The notes under the pieces: generated by a model
What the model saw: the letters and a program-made list of their open reading frames with translations, nothing else
What the model was told of the DNA's origin: nothing
Databases searched by the model: none
Assembly: GCF_009856605.1 (NCBI RefSeq)
Contig: NZ_CP047242.1
Coordinates: 1,300,001-1,364,000 of the forward strand
Reading direction: 5' to 3'
Origin: Trichormus variabilis 0441
Lineage (GTDB): Bacteria; Cyanobacteriota; Cyanobacteriia; Cyanobacteriales; Nostocaceae
DNA length: 64,000 nucleotides
Shown: positions 53,353 to 63,032 of the stretch, piece by piece
Layout: each line of letters opens with the position of its first letter
Numbering within the stretch: the first letter of the stretch is position 1
Translations under genes and position numbers: made by a program

Positions 53353-54531
53353 ATGTCAAAAACTAAAAGTTTATTAACAGATATATCCCTCAAAGGATTG
53401 GAAATTGCCCCTTCCCAAATACGTGGTGCAGTGCGTATTGTGCCATTACTGCGGCGAGAAGTGCGGGGTGATTTGCGTTTGCTGCGTCGTTCTTACGATG
53501 AAGATATGGCGGTGGTTTCCCTGGAAGGTCAAATAACCGAACCGGGTATGAAATACTTCTCCTATGTCCCTCATGGCTTAGTCATGTCTTGGAGTGATGA
53601 CGGTAGTCCTGTAGCTAGCTTTGGCGGACAGATGCTCAAGCCTGATGGTAAAAGTTTTAATTCCTGTTGTGCAAGTGTGCGGTTAATGCACCGCATGGCG
53701 AAGCGAGAATCAAGGAATCAATTGAGATTTTTACCTTTGCACTTAGCAATGGAAGGTTTTTTATCGCTGTTTTTCTCAGGGCCAGATATTGCTTGGAGTG
53801 AGTATTCTCAATATGCTTTGTCTCACGGACTGGGTTCACGCTACGAATCATCTTTTAGCGGACGTTACATTGCTGGGTTAGAAGATGCTTTGCGGGTATT
53901 TGAGATTCATGAAAGACAAGTGGGTGTATTGGTATTTGTCGCTGAAGCTTTAGCCTCTGCTTTTGTCGTTCCCACACCTGAAGACTACCGCGCTTTGCAT
54001 ACCAGTCTTTTAGAGGATTTTTATGGTGAACTAATTTACGAATACAGCTTAATGTACGATGTAACTTTTCTAATGGCTACATCTGTAGATGATGCCCAGA
54101 TTAATAGTTTGACAGATTTAAGTGGAGCGATCGCCCAAATGCGATCAGATTGGGCTGCATTCCAAGGATTTATGGCGGAAGGATTGCTACAGCGCCAACT
54201 CCAATCCCAGAGAGTGTACACGGCTGGCCCATTCCAACTGCAACGGTTCATCACTAACCTGCAACCCAAAGAAGAAAACCATATCGGTGAGGCGATTATT
54301 CGAGATAACGGAGAGTTAGAATATCTCAAAACTTACCGTCTATCAGCCGCCCAAACTCGTCGAGTGTACTTACTCAGCCAACTAGCTGAATATAACTGGA
54401 ATATCGATGCTACAGCCAAAGCCTTGGGACACACCCGCGATGAACTAGTTTCTCGCCTTGAAGCTTCAGGTTTTGGTTATCTACTCAATCAACAAGTACG
54501 TGACGCAGCACGGAAAAAAGCGAAAAGGTGA
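53353..54531 (+). CDS. partner protein of the vWA gene, with C-terminal Fis-type helix-turn-helix
   Basis: A 392-residue protein. The main domain (about 10-310) starts SLKGLEIAPSQIRGAVRIVP, continues DMAVVSLEGQITEPGMKYFSYVPHG and includes CCASVRLMHRMAKRE and a basic/acidic mix. It resembles what I remember as the ARPP-2 family found beside vWA proteins and RNA-repair genes. The C-terminal 60 residues (YLLSQLAEYNWNIDATAKAL, GHTRDELVSRLEASGFGYLL) read as a Fis-like HTH. DNA or RNA binding by this end is inference. The start is ATG. No other gene follows within the operon. Confidence 0.65.
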   Translation: MSKTKSLLTDISLKGLEIAPSQIRGAVRIVPLLRREVRGDLRLLRRSYDEDMAVVSLEGQITEPGMKYFSYVPHGLVMSWSDDGSPVASFGGQMLKPDGKSFNSCCASVRLMHRMAKRESRNQLRFLPLHLAMEGFLSLFFSGPDIAWSEYSQYALSHGLGSRYESSFSGRYIAGLEDALRVFEIHERQVGVLVFVAEALASAFVVPTPEDYRALHTSLLEDFYGELIYEYSLMYDVTFLMATSVDDAQINSLTDLSGAIAQMRSDWAAFQGFMAEGLLQRQLQSQRVYTAGPFQLQRFITNLQPKEENHIGEAIIRDNGELEYLKTYRLSAAQTRRVYLLSQLAEYNWNIDATAKALGHTRDELVSRLEASGFGYLLNQQVRDAARKKAKR

Positions 54532-54581
54532 AGGTGGGGAGGAATAGGAATTCAAAATTCAAAATACCCTACGGGAAGTAG

Positions 54582-54632
54582 TAGGGTGGGCATTGCCCAC
54601 CTTATCAAGGTTTTGGTGGGCATTGCCCTACA
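54582..54632. repeat. GTAGGGTGGGCA palindromic repeat, nearly complete copy
   Basis: The left arm (54582-54602) and a slightly shortened right arm (GGTGGGCATTGCCCTAC, 54616-54632) flank TTATCAAGGTTTT. Directly left is part of the AATTCAAAATACCCTACGGG repeat, so two families abut. Confidence 0.7.
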
Positions 54633-54746
54633 GATACTTATAGAAAATTGATTTAAAAAATATAAATAACCCTAAAATAAAGTCCGTTTTTTTTCACATA
54701 AATCAGATATTAGTTGTAATTATTCTGATTTGATTTGGTGAAAAAT

Positions 54747-57182
54747 ATGGTCAAATCTAAGTTTTTAATCTGGAATATCAGTATTTTATTGTGTTTATTA
54801 AATTTCACCGCCGCAAAAGCAGAAATCATTCCCGATACTACACTTCCTAATAACTCTACTGTTAGACCAGTGAGGAATATCCGAGTAATTGAGGGAGGTA
54901 CTCAAAGAGGAGAAAATTTATTTCATAGCTTTAGGGAATTTTCTTTTTCTGCCTTAACTACTAATGTTACAGGAAATGTTGCTATTTTTAATCACAATTT
55001 GGCAGTACGAAATATTATTACTAGAATTACAGGTGGCTCACCTAGTTATATTGATGGTTTGATTACAGCTACCTCAGGTAGTAGAGCTAATTTGTTTTTG
55101 ATTAATCCTCAGGGCATAATTTTTGGGGCAAATGCTAGTTTAAATATTGGCGGTTCTTTTGTGGCGACTACTGCAAATAGTATCAAGTTTGCTGATGGGA
55201 TAGAATTTAACGCAACTACTAATAATAATACCTCTTTATTAACAGTAAATGTTCCTGTAGGGTTGCAATTTGGTGATAATCCGGGAAATATTGAACAGCC
55301 AATGGTTGCTAATTTACCTTTGGAATTGCAAGTAAGAGATGGCAGAACTTTAGGATTAATCGGTGGGAATTTATTATTAGAAAGTAGTCTTTTGGAAGCG
55401 CCAGGGGGCAGGGTTGAGCTAGGTAGTGTTAGTAGAAATGGCTTTGTCAGCCTCAGCCAAATTGATGATGCTTACGTTGCTGGATATTCAGGTGTACAAG
55501 ATTTTGGAGATATCAATCTTGCGGCTGGAACTTTAGTTAATAGTGGTAGTGTACCCATGCAAGATAGTGGTGGTGCAATTCAAATTCAAGGAAGAAATGT
55601 CACTATTGATGATTCACTAGTTTTTACGGTTAACTCTGGTTCGCAAACAGGAAATAACCTCGTTGTTAATGCTTCTGAATCTTTAAAAGTAGGTGGCACT
55701 TCTAATATCTTGACTATTGCTCAGGCTGAAGGTAAGGCGGGAGATATTTGGATTACAGCTAAAGATTCAGTAGAATTAAGGGAAGAATCCTTCATTGGTT
55801 CACAAGTCTGTTCTTTAGGTGGAAATTGTGCCAATGTGACAGGTAATGGTGGCAATTTGACCATTGAAACCGGGCGACTTTTGCTAACAGATGGTGCGGG
55901 AATAGAAGCTTCTACGTTTGGTGCAGGAAACACGGGAAATATTTTAGTTAGAGCTACAGATTCTATAGATTTAAGGGGAGAAAGTCCCGATGGTGATATT
56001 CCCAGTGGAATTTTCGCGCAAGTTTCCCCCGATGCTCCCGGAAATGCCGGTAATACTGGCACAATTACCCTACAAACTAGACGGTTGAATATTCAAGGTG
56101 GCGCACAAATATCTAATGTTTCTAGGTATGGAAGTCAGGGGGGTGATGTCTTGATTAATGCCTCAGCAGGTATTCAAGTGAGTGGTGCTTCCCAATTTAC
56201 TACAGCCTCATCTTTAGATATTTTTCGTAGTGGGATTTTTGCTGCAACTCAAGCAGGAACTACCACCAATGACAGCACATTAAATATCAATACTGGATTA
56301 CTGACTGTAGAAAACGGAGCCAGGCTAACAGCAAATAACTTAAATATTGTAGGCGATCGCCTAATTGTCCAAAATGGGGCAGAAGTTACCGTGGCTGGAG
56401 AGTCGGGGAATTTATCTATCAAGGCGCGATCGCTTAAACTAGATAACCAAAGTCAATTAATTGCTCAAACTACCTCCGGTAATGGTGGCAATATCACTCT
56501 CAATCTCAGCGCTATATTGCGACTACGCCTGAATAGTCAAATTTCTACATTTGCTGATGGTAATGGTGGCAACATCGAAATTAATAGTCCTTTCATTGTG
56601 GCAACTCCCAATGAAAATAACGACATCGTTGCCAATGTGTTTGGGGGTGCAGGGGGTCGGGTGACAATCAGTACTCAGAAATTTCTTGGTTTAGTTGTGC
56701 GTAATCGAGGCGAACTTGAGCAAATTTTAGGGACTACTGACCCAAATCAGCTTGACTCAGGATTTCTACTAACCAATGACATTGTTACTTTCTCACAGAC
56801 CAGCCCATCTTTAATAAGTACGGCCACAATTAACAGGCCGGATGTAGACTCGCGTCAGAGATTTGCTGCGTTCCCCACAAATCCCATCAATACATCCAGG
56901 CTAACCCAGGTTTGTAGTTCAGATAGTAGGAAAAAACCACGACTGAAAGACAGTTTTCAAGGAGAACGGGAAACCAAAAATTCCCCCAGTCCTCACCATT
57001 TGTTAACAATCAGTAATTTTACCCCCATTGATGTTGTGGATAACCCTGATTCCCCTAAAATTGTGGAAGCACAGGGATGGGTGATCGATACTGATGGCAA
57101 TATTACCTTAGTTGCTCCAGTTCCTACTGTTAATCATCACTATCCCTGGTTTTCGTCCACCATCTGCCATATTCATGAATAA
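54747..57182 (+). CDS. two-partner-secretion exoprotein with filamentous-haemagglutinin N-terminal domain
   Basis: An 811-residue protein from the ATG at 54747; TTG and GTG codons 9-12 bases upstream are weaker. A signal peptide (about 5-26, ending AKAE) precedes the TPS domain, with FHSFREFSF, NIITRITGGSPSYIDGLI and NLFLINPQGIIFGANASLNIGG. A long beta-helix follows, of N/G-rich turns (SGNGGNITLNLS, GNGGNIEINSP). This family is exported through a TpsB outer-membrane pore as an adhesin. No TpsB is present here. The stop overlaps the start of the CHAT gene by eight bases. Confidence 0.9.
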   Translation: MVKSKFLIWNISILLCLLNFTAAKAEIIPDTTLPNNSTVRPVRNIRVIEGGTQRGENLFHSFREFSFSALTTNVTGNVAIFNHNLAVRNIITRITGGSPSYIDGLITATSGSRANLFLINPQGIIFGANASLNIGGSFVATTANSIKFADGIEFNATTNNNTSLLTVNVPVGLQFGDNPGNIEQPMVANLPLELQVRDGRTLGLIGGNLLLESSLLEAPGGRVELGSVSRNGFVSLSQIDDAYVAGYSGVQDFGDINLAAGTLVNSGSVPMQDSGGAIQIQGRNVTIDDSLVFTVNSGSQTGNNLVVNASESLKVGGTSNILTIAQAEGKAGDIWITAKDSVELREESFIGSQVCSLGGNCANVTGNGGNLTIETGRLLLTDGAGIEASTFGAGNTGNILVRATDSIDLRGESPDGDIPSGIFAQVSPDAPGNAGNTGTITLQTRRLNIQGGAQISNVSRYGSQGGDVLINASAGIQVSGASQFTTASSLDIFRSGIFAATQAGTTTNDSTLNINTGLLTVENGARLTANNLNIVGDRLIVQNGAEVTVAGESGNLSIKARSLKLDNQSQLIAQTTSGNGGNITLNLSAILRLRLNSQISTFADGNGGNIEINSPFIVATPNENNDIVANVFGGAGGRVTISTQKFLGLVVRNRGELEQILGTTDPNQLDSGFLLTNDIVTFSQTSPSLISTATINRPDVDSRQRFAAFPTNPINTSRLTQVCSSDSRKKPRLKDSFQGERETKNSPSPHHLLTISNFTPIDVVDNPDSPKIVEAQGWVIDTDGNITLVAPVPTVNHHYPWFSSTICHIHE

Positions 57183-59832
57183 AACTACTAGGGTCTACTA
57201 TCCTGATTTTGTTACAGGTAGAATACGGAAGATAAAAGGTAAGCTGTTCAAGTTCTTACGTTTGGCTTTGTGTTTTCTGTTGGCGTTGATCTGCACGGTG
57301 AATTCGCCAGTGCTGGCAAGAGTAGTCACCTCAACTGATACCGCACAAGTCACTTCTACCATCTCCCTAGTAGAACAGGGTAAAGCCCTATACGATACAG
57401 GCAGGTTTGCCGAAGCAGCGCAAATATTACAGCAGGTGGCGCAGGAATATCAGCAAAAGGGTGAAAATCTCAAATTAGCAGCGACTCTCAGTAACTTATC
57501 TTTAGCCTATCAGCAAATAGGTGAGTGGCAACAAGCACAGCAGGCGATTACAGACAGCTTAAATTTACTTGAGGGAAAAGAGCAGAACCCCCAAGTATTA
57601 GCCCAATCATTAGATATTCAAGGCCGTCTGCAACTGGCGATGGGTAAACCAGAGGCAGCTTTAAGCACTTGGCAGCGCACAGCCAAGATATATCAACAAA
57701 CTAAAAATTTTCATGGCGAAGTGCGATCGCAAATCAATCAAGCCCAGGCATGGCGGACACAAGGCTTTTATCGTCGGGCGGTGAAAGTTTTACTAGAAGT
57801 TAGGCAAAAATTACAATCACAGCCAGACTCCCTAGAAAAAGCAGTGGGATTGCGATCGCTTGGTGATGCTCTGATGGTAGCAGGGAATTTAATGGACTCC
57901 CGCACTACCTTAGAACAGAGTCTAGAAGTTGCCAAGCGCTTGGCAATACCTGGGGAAATTGCAGCTAGTTACTTTAGTTTAGGAAACAATACCCGCGCTA
58001 AACTGCAAATATCAGAAGCGATCAACTACTATCAACAAACAGTAGCCACATCCCCCTCACCTTTAACGAAAATTCAAGCCCAAATCAACCACCTCAGCTT
58101 GCTGCTGGAGAACGAAAAATTTACGGAAGTTGCCACTCTGATTCCAGCAATACAAGCCCAAATCAACCAATTACCCCCTAGTCATGCGGCTATCTACGCC
58201 GAGATTAACTTTGCTCAAAGTCTCATGAAACTGACGAGTTCCGACAACCAAGGGCGGAATAAAAATGTTCCATCAGCACCAAGCACTCAGGATGTAGCCA
58301 AATTATTAGCAACCACTATCCAACAAGCCCGCAGTTTGGATGATAAACGGGCAGAAGCCTATGCAATGTTGAGTTTGGGGAATTTGTATGAACAAAACCA
58401 GCAATTGCCAGAAGCCAAAAGTCTGACCCAACAAGCCTTAATCTTAGCCCAGGCTAGTAACGCGTCAGACATTATCTATCGCTTGCAGTGGCAGTTGGGG
58501 CGGTTGCTATGGGCGCAAAAAGATATGTCTGGTGCGATCGCCGCTTATGATACAGCAGTAGAAAGCCTAAAATCCCTACGCAGTGACTTAGTAGCTGTCA
58601 ATCAAGATGTGCAGTTTAACTTCCGTGACAGTGTAGAACCCATCTATCGGCAATCGGTGGAGTTATTGTTGTCATCCCAGCCAGAAAAAGTTAATGACAA
58701 AATTCTCGATAAAGCCCGTCAACGGATTGAAGCATTGCAATTGGCAGAATTAGATAACTTCTTTCGGGAAGCTTGCTTGCAAGGCGAAACAGTGTTACTC
58801 GATCAAGTGGTAGACCAAGATAACCCCACAGCGGCGATTCTCTACCCGATTATTTTGCCAAAACAGATTCAGGTAATCGTTAAGATTCCCCACAAACCTT
58901 TGCAACTTTACAGCACTAATGTTGAACAAAGAGAAGTTGACGAAGTTCTGAGCGAACTACGCAAAAACCTTGTTCGTCCCACAGCTAACAAAAACGTCAA
59001 AACTCAGTCGCAACAGGTTTATAACTGGCTCATCAAACCTATTGAATCAGAATTAGCAGCTAGTGGGGTAAAAACTCTCGTGTTTGTTCCCGATGGTTTA
59101 TTACGCAATTTACCACTAGGCGCACTTTATGATGGACAGCAATACTTAATAGAAAAATATGCGATCGCCTTGAGTGTAGGTTTGCAACTCCTCGACCCCA
59201 AACCCCTACAACGAGGAGACCTGAGAGCATTAACGGCTGGACTCACTCAACCCCCACCAAACTACCCCAACTTTGCCCCATTACCTGCAATCAAGTCGGA
59301 AGTAGACTTAATTGCTAGCGCAGGAGTTTCCATTACGAGTTTATTCGACCAGCAATTTACCCGCGAAGCACTAGAAAAAGAAGTCAACACAGAACCATTT
59401 AACGTAGTTCATTTAGCCACACATGGCCAATTTAGTTCCCGTGCTGAAAACACCTTTATTTTGGCAGCAGATGGGCCAATTAACGTTACCCAGTTCGATA
59501 CCTTGCTTCGCAGTCGAGAACAAATTCGTCCGAGTGCAGTAGAACTATTAGTTTTAAGCGCTTGTCAAACCGCAGCCGGAGATAGTCGCGCTGCTCTTGG
59601 TTTAGCAGGAGCCGCAGTCCGCGCCGGCGCACGCAGCACGGTAGCATCTCTGTGGCAAATTGATGATGAATCAACAGCTTTATTGGTTGGTGAATTCTAT
59701 CGAGAACTCAAAAACAACAACATCACTAAAGCCGAAGCCCTCCGCCGCGCCCAACTAAAATTATTACAACATCCCAACTACAGCGCCCCAAGTTACTGGT
59801 CTGCCTACGTGTTAATTGGTAATTGGTTGTAA
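57175..59832 (+). CDS. exported TPR-CHAT protease-like protein
   Basis: An 885-residue protein from the ATG at 57175. A signal/anchor helix at about 25-45 (RLALCFLLALICTVNSPVLA) is followed by about eight TPR units (LYDTGRFAEAAQILQQVAQEY, TLSNLSLAYQQIGEWQQAQQAI, AYAMLSLGNLYEQNQQLPEA). A C-terminal CHAT domain has VHLATHGQFSS (His near 750) and LVLSACQTAAGDSR (Cys near 797), the caspase-like dyad. GLAGAAVRAGARSTVASLWQI is typical of CHAT. It overlaps the exoprotein gene, so the pair is co-translated, and the CHAT protein may process or sense the exoprotein at the cell surface; this is inference. Confidence 0.92.
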   Translation: MNKTTRVYYPDFVTGRIRKIKGKLFKFLRLALCFLLALICTVNSPVLARVVTSTDTAQVTSTISLVEQGKALYDTGRFAEAAQILQQVAQEYQQKGENLKLAATLSNLSLAYQQIGEWQQAQQAITDSLNLLEGKEQNPQVLAQSLDIQGRLQLAMGKPEAALSTWQRTAKIYQQTKNFHGEVRSQINQAQAWRTQGFYRRAVKVLLEVRQKLQSQPDSLEKAVGLRSLGDALMVAGNLMDSRTTLEQSLEVAKRLAIPGEIAASYFSLGNNTRAKLQISEAINYYQQTVATSPSPLTKIQAQINHLSLLLENEKFTEVATLIPAIQAQINQLPPSHAAIYAEINFAQSLMKLTSSDNQGRNKNVPSAPSTQDVAKLLATTIQQARSLDDKRAEAYAMLSLGNLYEQNQQLPEAKSLTQQALILAQASNASDIIYRLQWQLGRLLWAQKDMSGAIAAYDTAVESLKSLRSDLVAVNQDVQFNFRDSVEPIYRQSVELLLSSQPEKVNDKILDKARQRIEALQLAELDNFFREACLQGETVLLDQVVDQDNPTAAILYPIILPKQIQVIVKIPHKPLQLYSTNVEQREVDEVLSELRKNLVRPTANKNVKTQSQQVYNWLIKPIESELAASGVKTLVFVPDGLLRNLPLGALYDGQQYLIEKYAIALSVGLQLLDPKPLQRGDLRALTAGLTQPPPNYPNFAPLPAIKSEVDLIASAGVSITSLFDQQFTREALEKEVNTEPFNVVHLATHGQFSSRAENTFILAADGPINVTQFDTLLRSREQIRPSAVELLVLSACQTAAGDSRAALGLAGAAVRAGARSTVASLWQIDDESTALLVGEFYRELKNNNITKAEALRRAQLKLLQHPNYSAPSYWSAYVLIGNWL

Positions 59833-59960
59833 TATTTAGCAAATAGAGATCAGGTTAACTATCAGGGCTGATTTAGGGAACATTAATACTAATAACATCA
59901 GAAGTTCTTGTGGTAGCAGAAAAGCTTCTGATGATTTAATTTGCTCGGAGATTAATCACT

Positions 59961-61736
59961 ATGTTTCCTGAATTTCAGCATCAAGAATTGCAGTCTTGTT
60001 GCCAGCAGGGCGATCGCCTAATGGTAGATTTACAAAAGACACAACAGGAACTTAAAGAAACCCAGGGTAAATTATCGCTAAAAAAATCTCTCAAAGAAAT
60101 AGCAGATATCAAATTTGCCTTAGACCAATCGTCTATTGTTGCTGTAACAAATCATCAAGGAATTATTGAATATGTAAATGATAAGTTTTGTCAAATATCT
60201 CAATATCAGCCAGAAGAGTTAATTGGCAAAACTCATAGAATTATCAATTCTGGGTATCACTCCCCAGAATTTTTCCAACAAATGTGGTTAACTATCAGCC
60301 AAGGAAGAGTTTGGAAAGGCGAAGTTAAAAACTTGGCGAAAGATGGCACATATTATTGGGTAGATACAACTATTGTCCCCTTGTTAGATGAGCAGGGCAA
60401 ACCTCAGCAATATGTGGCTATTCGCAATGATATTACTGCTCGCAAACAAGCAGAAATAACTTTAAAACAATCCCTTAAAGAAATAGCAGATATCAAATTT
60501 GCCCTAGACCAGTCGTCTATTGTTGCTGTAACAAATCATCAAGGAATTATTGAATATGTAAATGATAAGTTTTGCCAAATATCTCAATATCAGCCAGAAG
60601 AACTAATTGGGAAAACTCATAGAATCATCAATTCTGGATATCACTCCCCAGAATTTTTCCAACAAATGTGGTTAACTATCAGCCAAGGAAGAGTGTGGAA
60701 AGGTGAAGTTAAAAATCTGGCGAAAGATGGCACACATTATTGGGTAGATACAACTATTGTCCCCTTGTTAGATGAGCAAGGCAAACCTCAACAATATGTG
60801 GCTATTCGCAATGATATTACTGCTCGCAAACAAGCAGAAGCCGAACTCAGCAAGCAAGCGAAGGAACTTGAACAAGCGTTAAAACAACTACAACTTACCC
60901 AACTGCAACTTATTCAAAGTGAAAAAATGTCTTCTCTAGGTCAATTAGTAGCAGGTGTGGCTCACGAAATAAATAATCCAGTGAACTTTATTTCCGCTAA
61001 TCTCAAACACGCTTGCCAATATACTCAAAACCTATTGAAAATGATTCATCTTTATCAAAATTACTACCCAGAACCAGCCTTAGAGATTGCAGAAGAAGCT
61101 GAACATCTCGACCTAGAATTTTTACTCGCAGACTTGCCAAAACTTTACTCTTCGATGACACTGGGAGCAGCCCGCATCAGCAAGATTGTTACTTCTCTAC
61201 GTACATTTTCGCGTCTTGATGAATCTGATTTAAAAGCTGGTGATATACATGAAGGTATTGATAGTACATTAATGATTTTAGAACACCGTCTGAAATCCCA
61301 GCAAAATCGACCTGATATTTTAGTTATAAGAGAATATGGTAATTTGCCTTTAGTTGAATGCTATGCTGCCCAACTCAACCAAGCATTAATGAATATTTTA
61401 ATCAATGCTATTGATGCTTTAGAAGAAAAATATGAACAAGAAAACTATCAGCAGGTGACACCTACTATCCATATCTGTACAGAGATATCAAGTTATAAAC
61501 AAATAACTATCCGCATAAAAGATAATGGTGTAGGTATGTCAGATGAAGTAAGACAAAAAATATTTGACCCTTTCTATACGAGTAAACCTGTAGGTAAAGG
61601 AACTGGTATGGGTTTGTCTATCAGTTACCAAATTATTACTAATAGACATGGTGGGTCTTTAGAATGTATTTCTTCTCTGGGAAAAGGCGCAGAATTTATA
61701 ATTGCAATTCCCATTCACCTGATGAAAAATACATAG
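59961..61736 (+). CDS. histidine kinase with two nearly identical PAS domains
   Basis: A 591-residue soluble kinase. After a coiled-coil start, two PAS/PAC units of 128 residues each (about 40-170 and 172-298) share almost the same sequence (FALDQSSIVAVTNHQGIIEY, GKTHRIINSGYHSPEFFQQM, GEVKNLAKDGT). A coiled-coil linker leads to AGVAHEINNPVNF (phosphorylated His335) and an ATPase domain with NILINAIDALE, DNGVGMS and GKGTGMGLS. There is no membrane helix; a cofactor such as heme in the PAS domain is possible but not readable. No response regulator is adjacent. Confidence 0.92.
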   Translation: MFPEFQHQELQSCCQQGDRLMVDLQKTQQELKETQGKLSLKKSLKEIADIKFALDQSSIVAVTNHQGIIEYVNDKFCQISQYQPEELIGKTHRIINSGYHSPEFFQQMWLTISQGRVWKGEVKNLAKDGTYYWVDTTIVPLLDEQGKPQQYVAIRNDITARKQAEITLKQSLKEIADIKFALDQSSIVAVTNHQGIIEYVNDKFCQISQYQPEELIGKTHRIINSGYHSPEFFQQMWLTISQGRVWKGEVKNLAKDGTHYWVDTTIVPLLDEQGKPQQYVAIRNDITARKQAEAELSKQAKELEQALKQLQLTQLQLIQSEKMSSLGQLVAGVAHEINNPVNFISANLKHACQYTQNLLKMIHLYQNYYPEPALEIAEEAEHLDLEFLLADLPKLYSSMTLGAARISKIVTSLRTFSRLDESDLKAGDIHEGIDSTLMILEHRLKSQQNRPDILVIREYGNLPLVECYAAQLNQALMNILINAIDALEEKYEQENYQQVTPTIHICTEISSYKQITIRIKDNGVGMSDEVRQKIFDPFYTSKPVGKGTGMGLSISYQIITNRHGGSLECISSLGKGAEFIIAIPIHLMKNT

Positions 61737-61772
61737 AAGTGTCATCTTCAGAGATAATTGGTATTACATTAT

Positions 61773-62255
61773 TTAACTCTCAAAAATCGGTGTGTTGCTG
61801 AGAACAGTCCAAGTGCGATCGCCTACAATACCATCAACTTTTAAGTTATTTCGTAGTTGAAAAGATTTAATACCTGCTTCTGTAACGAAGCTAAAATCTC
61901 CGTCAATCAATCCTGTATAGTATCCAGCATTCTGGAGTCTTTGTTGCAAGGCTTTAACCAGTTCACCTTGACTACCATATTTCAAAATAGGTAAATCAAT
62001 TGCTCGTCCTTCATATAAAGCTTGCCAAGTTTTATAGCCAACAATTCCATCTTCTGGGATAAAAACCCGATGCTGAAATAAAATTATGCCCCCAACTGTT
62101 TCTGAATCTAAAACCCCATCAATAGGCCCAGAATAACAATAATAATTCCTTAACAGCCTTTGTAATTCTTTGACTACCTCTCCTGTATCACCTTGTTTGA
62201 GTGTTGGTTGATTCTCAGGCGCTTTACTGTTAGTTATATCAGTCATAGTTGTCAT
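61773..62255 (-). CDS. protein with two peptidoglycan-binding domains
   Basis: A 160-residue protein. Two PG_binding_1 units are seen: LKQGDTGEVVKELQRLL with GPIDGVLDSETVGGIILFQ, and LKYGSQGELVKALQQRLQNAGYY with GLIDGDFSFVTEAGIKSFQ plus VDGIVGDRTWTVL. There is no enzymatic domain, and no signal peptide is visible at this ATG. It may bind the cell wall after leaving the cell by another route, or be part of a longer ancestral protein. The start MTTMTD has a second in-frame ATG. The gene is convergent with the kinase. Confidence 0.85.
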   Translation of the reverse strand: MTTMTDITNSKAPENQPTLKQGDTGEVVKELQRLLRNYYCYSGPIDGVLDSETVGGIILFQHRVFIPEDGIVGYKTWQALYEGRAIDLPILKYGSQGELVKALQQRLQNAGYYTGLIDGDFSFVTEAGIKSFQLRNNLKVDGIVGDRTWTVLSNTPIFES

Positions 62256-63020
62256 GCTTAGTACTCCATATTGAGCGATTTGTATACTAAAAAGTTAAAT
62301 TTATAAGCTCAATTAAAAGTTCACTCAATCTGAGTGATTTTTAACTACCCCAGTAGTTAACCCAGTAGTAGGATGGCAAAATATAGTAATCCGTTCTGGT
62401 TTCTGAATTGACCCACTTGGGATAAGAATAGAGCAAAATGATTTTTGATGGGTAAGGAGCTTATTTAAAAATCAAACATTAGTCCTACATTTGACCAGGA
62501 GAATCATAATTTAGCTGTAATTGTTTTAACAGGTAAAGGCTACAAAGAAAAGATGATAAATGAAAAAATTTTGCGTATAATTCGATGCAAGTATTGATCT
62601 GGCAGAGAATATGGATATGTAGAGTAGTAACGCAAATAATTACATAAAAGCTGATTAAGATGAACCTGCAATTTATCATTGCTGGATGATGCGGTTCTAG
62701 AAGCGATACCCCGCAAGATTTTTAGGCATTCTAGAAGTGTGACCCTCAGTAAATTTAACTCAACATACTTCACTACAAGGCTTACTAGTACAAGTCACTT
62801 ACCGGGTCGTTAGAATGTCAATAAGAATGAAAACTTGATACAGTCGGCATTAAAGAAATTGAAATTAATTTGCAGTTTGCATGGTTATTAAATAATTGAG
62901 CCGATATCTTATCAGATTGTTGCCAATAAATAATTGGGGAAATTGGCTGAACCAAGGCAACAGTAGTTGACTGTTGACTATGGACTAATGACTATGGACT
63001 AATAACTAATAACTAATAAT
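62256..63020. other. 765-bp gap with no supported gene, ending in tandem repeats before proA
   Basis: Two leftward open frames (62485-62679 and 62540-62773) look like chance: no family, no ribosome-binding site, odd composition. AACCCAGTAGTAGG and CTACCCCAGTAGTTAACC form a weak direct repeat near 62345-62372. From about 62963 the DNA is heptamer repeat (GACTGTTGACTATGGACTAA, then four ACTAATA units), which runs straight into the proA start. Confidence 0.5.
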
Positions 63021-63032
63021 ATGACTAATAAT

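Noticed and set aside
62485..62773. Two overlapping leftward frames before proA
   Set aside because: They overlap each other in different frames, lack start signals and resemble no family.
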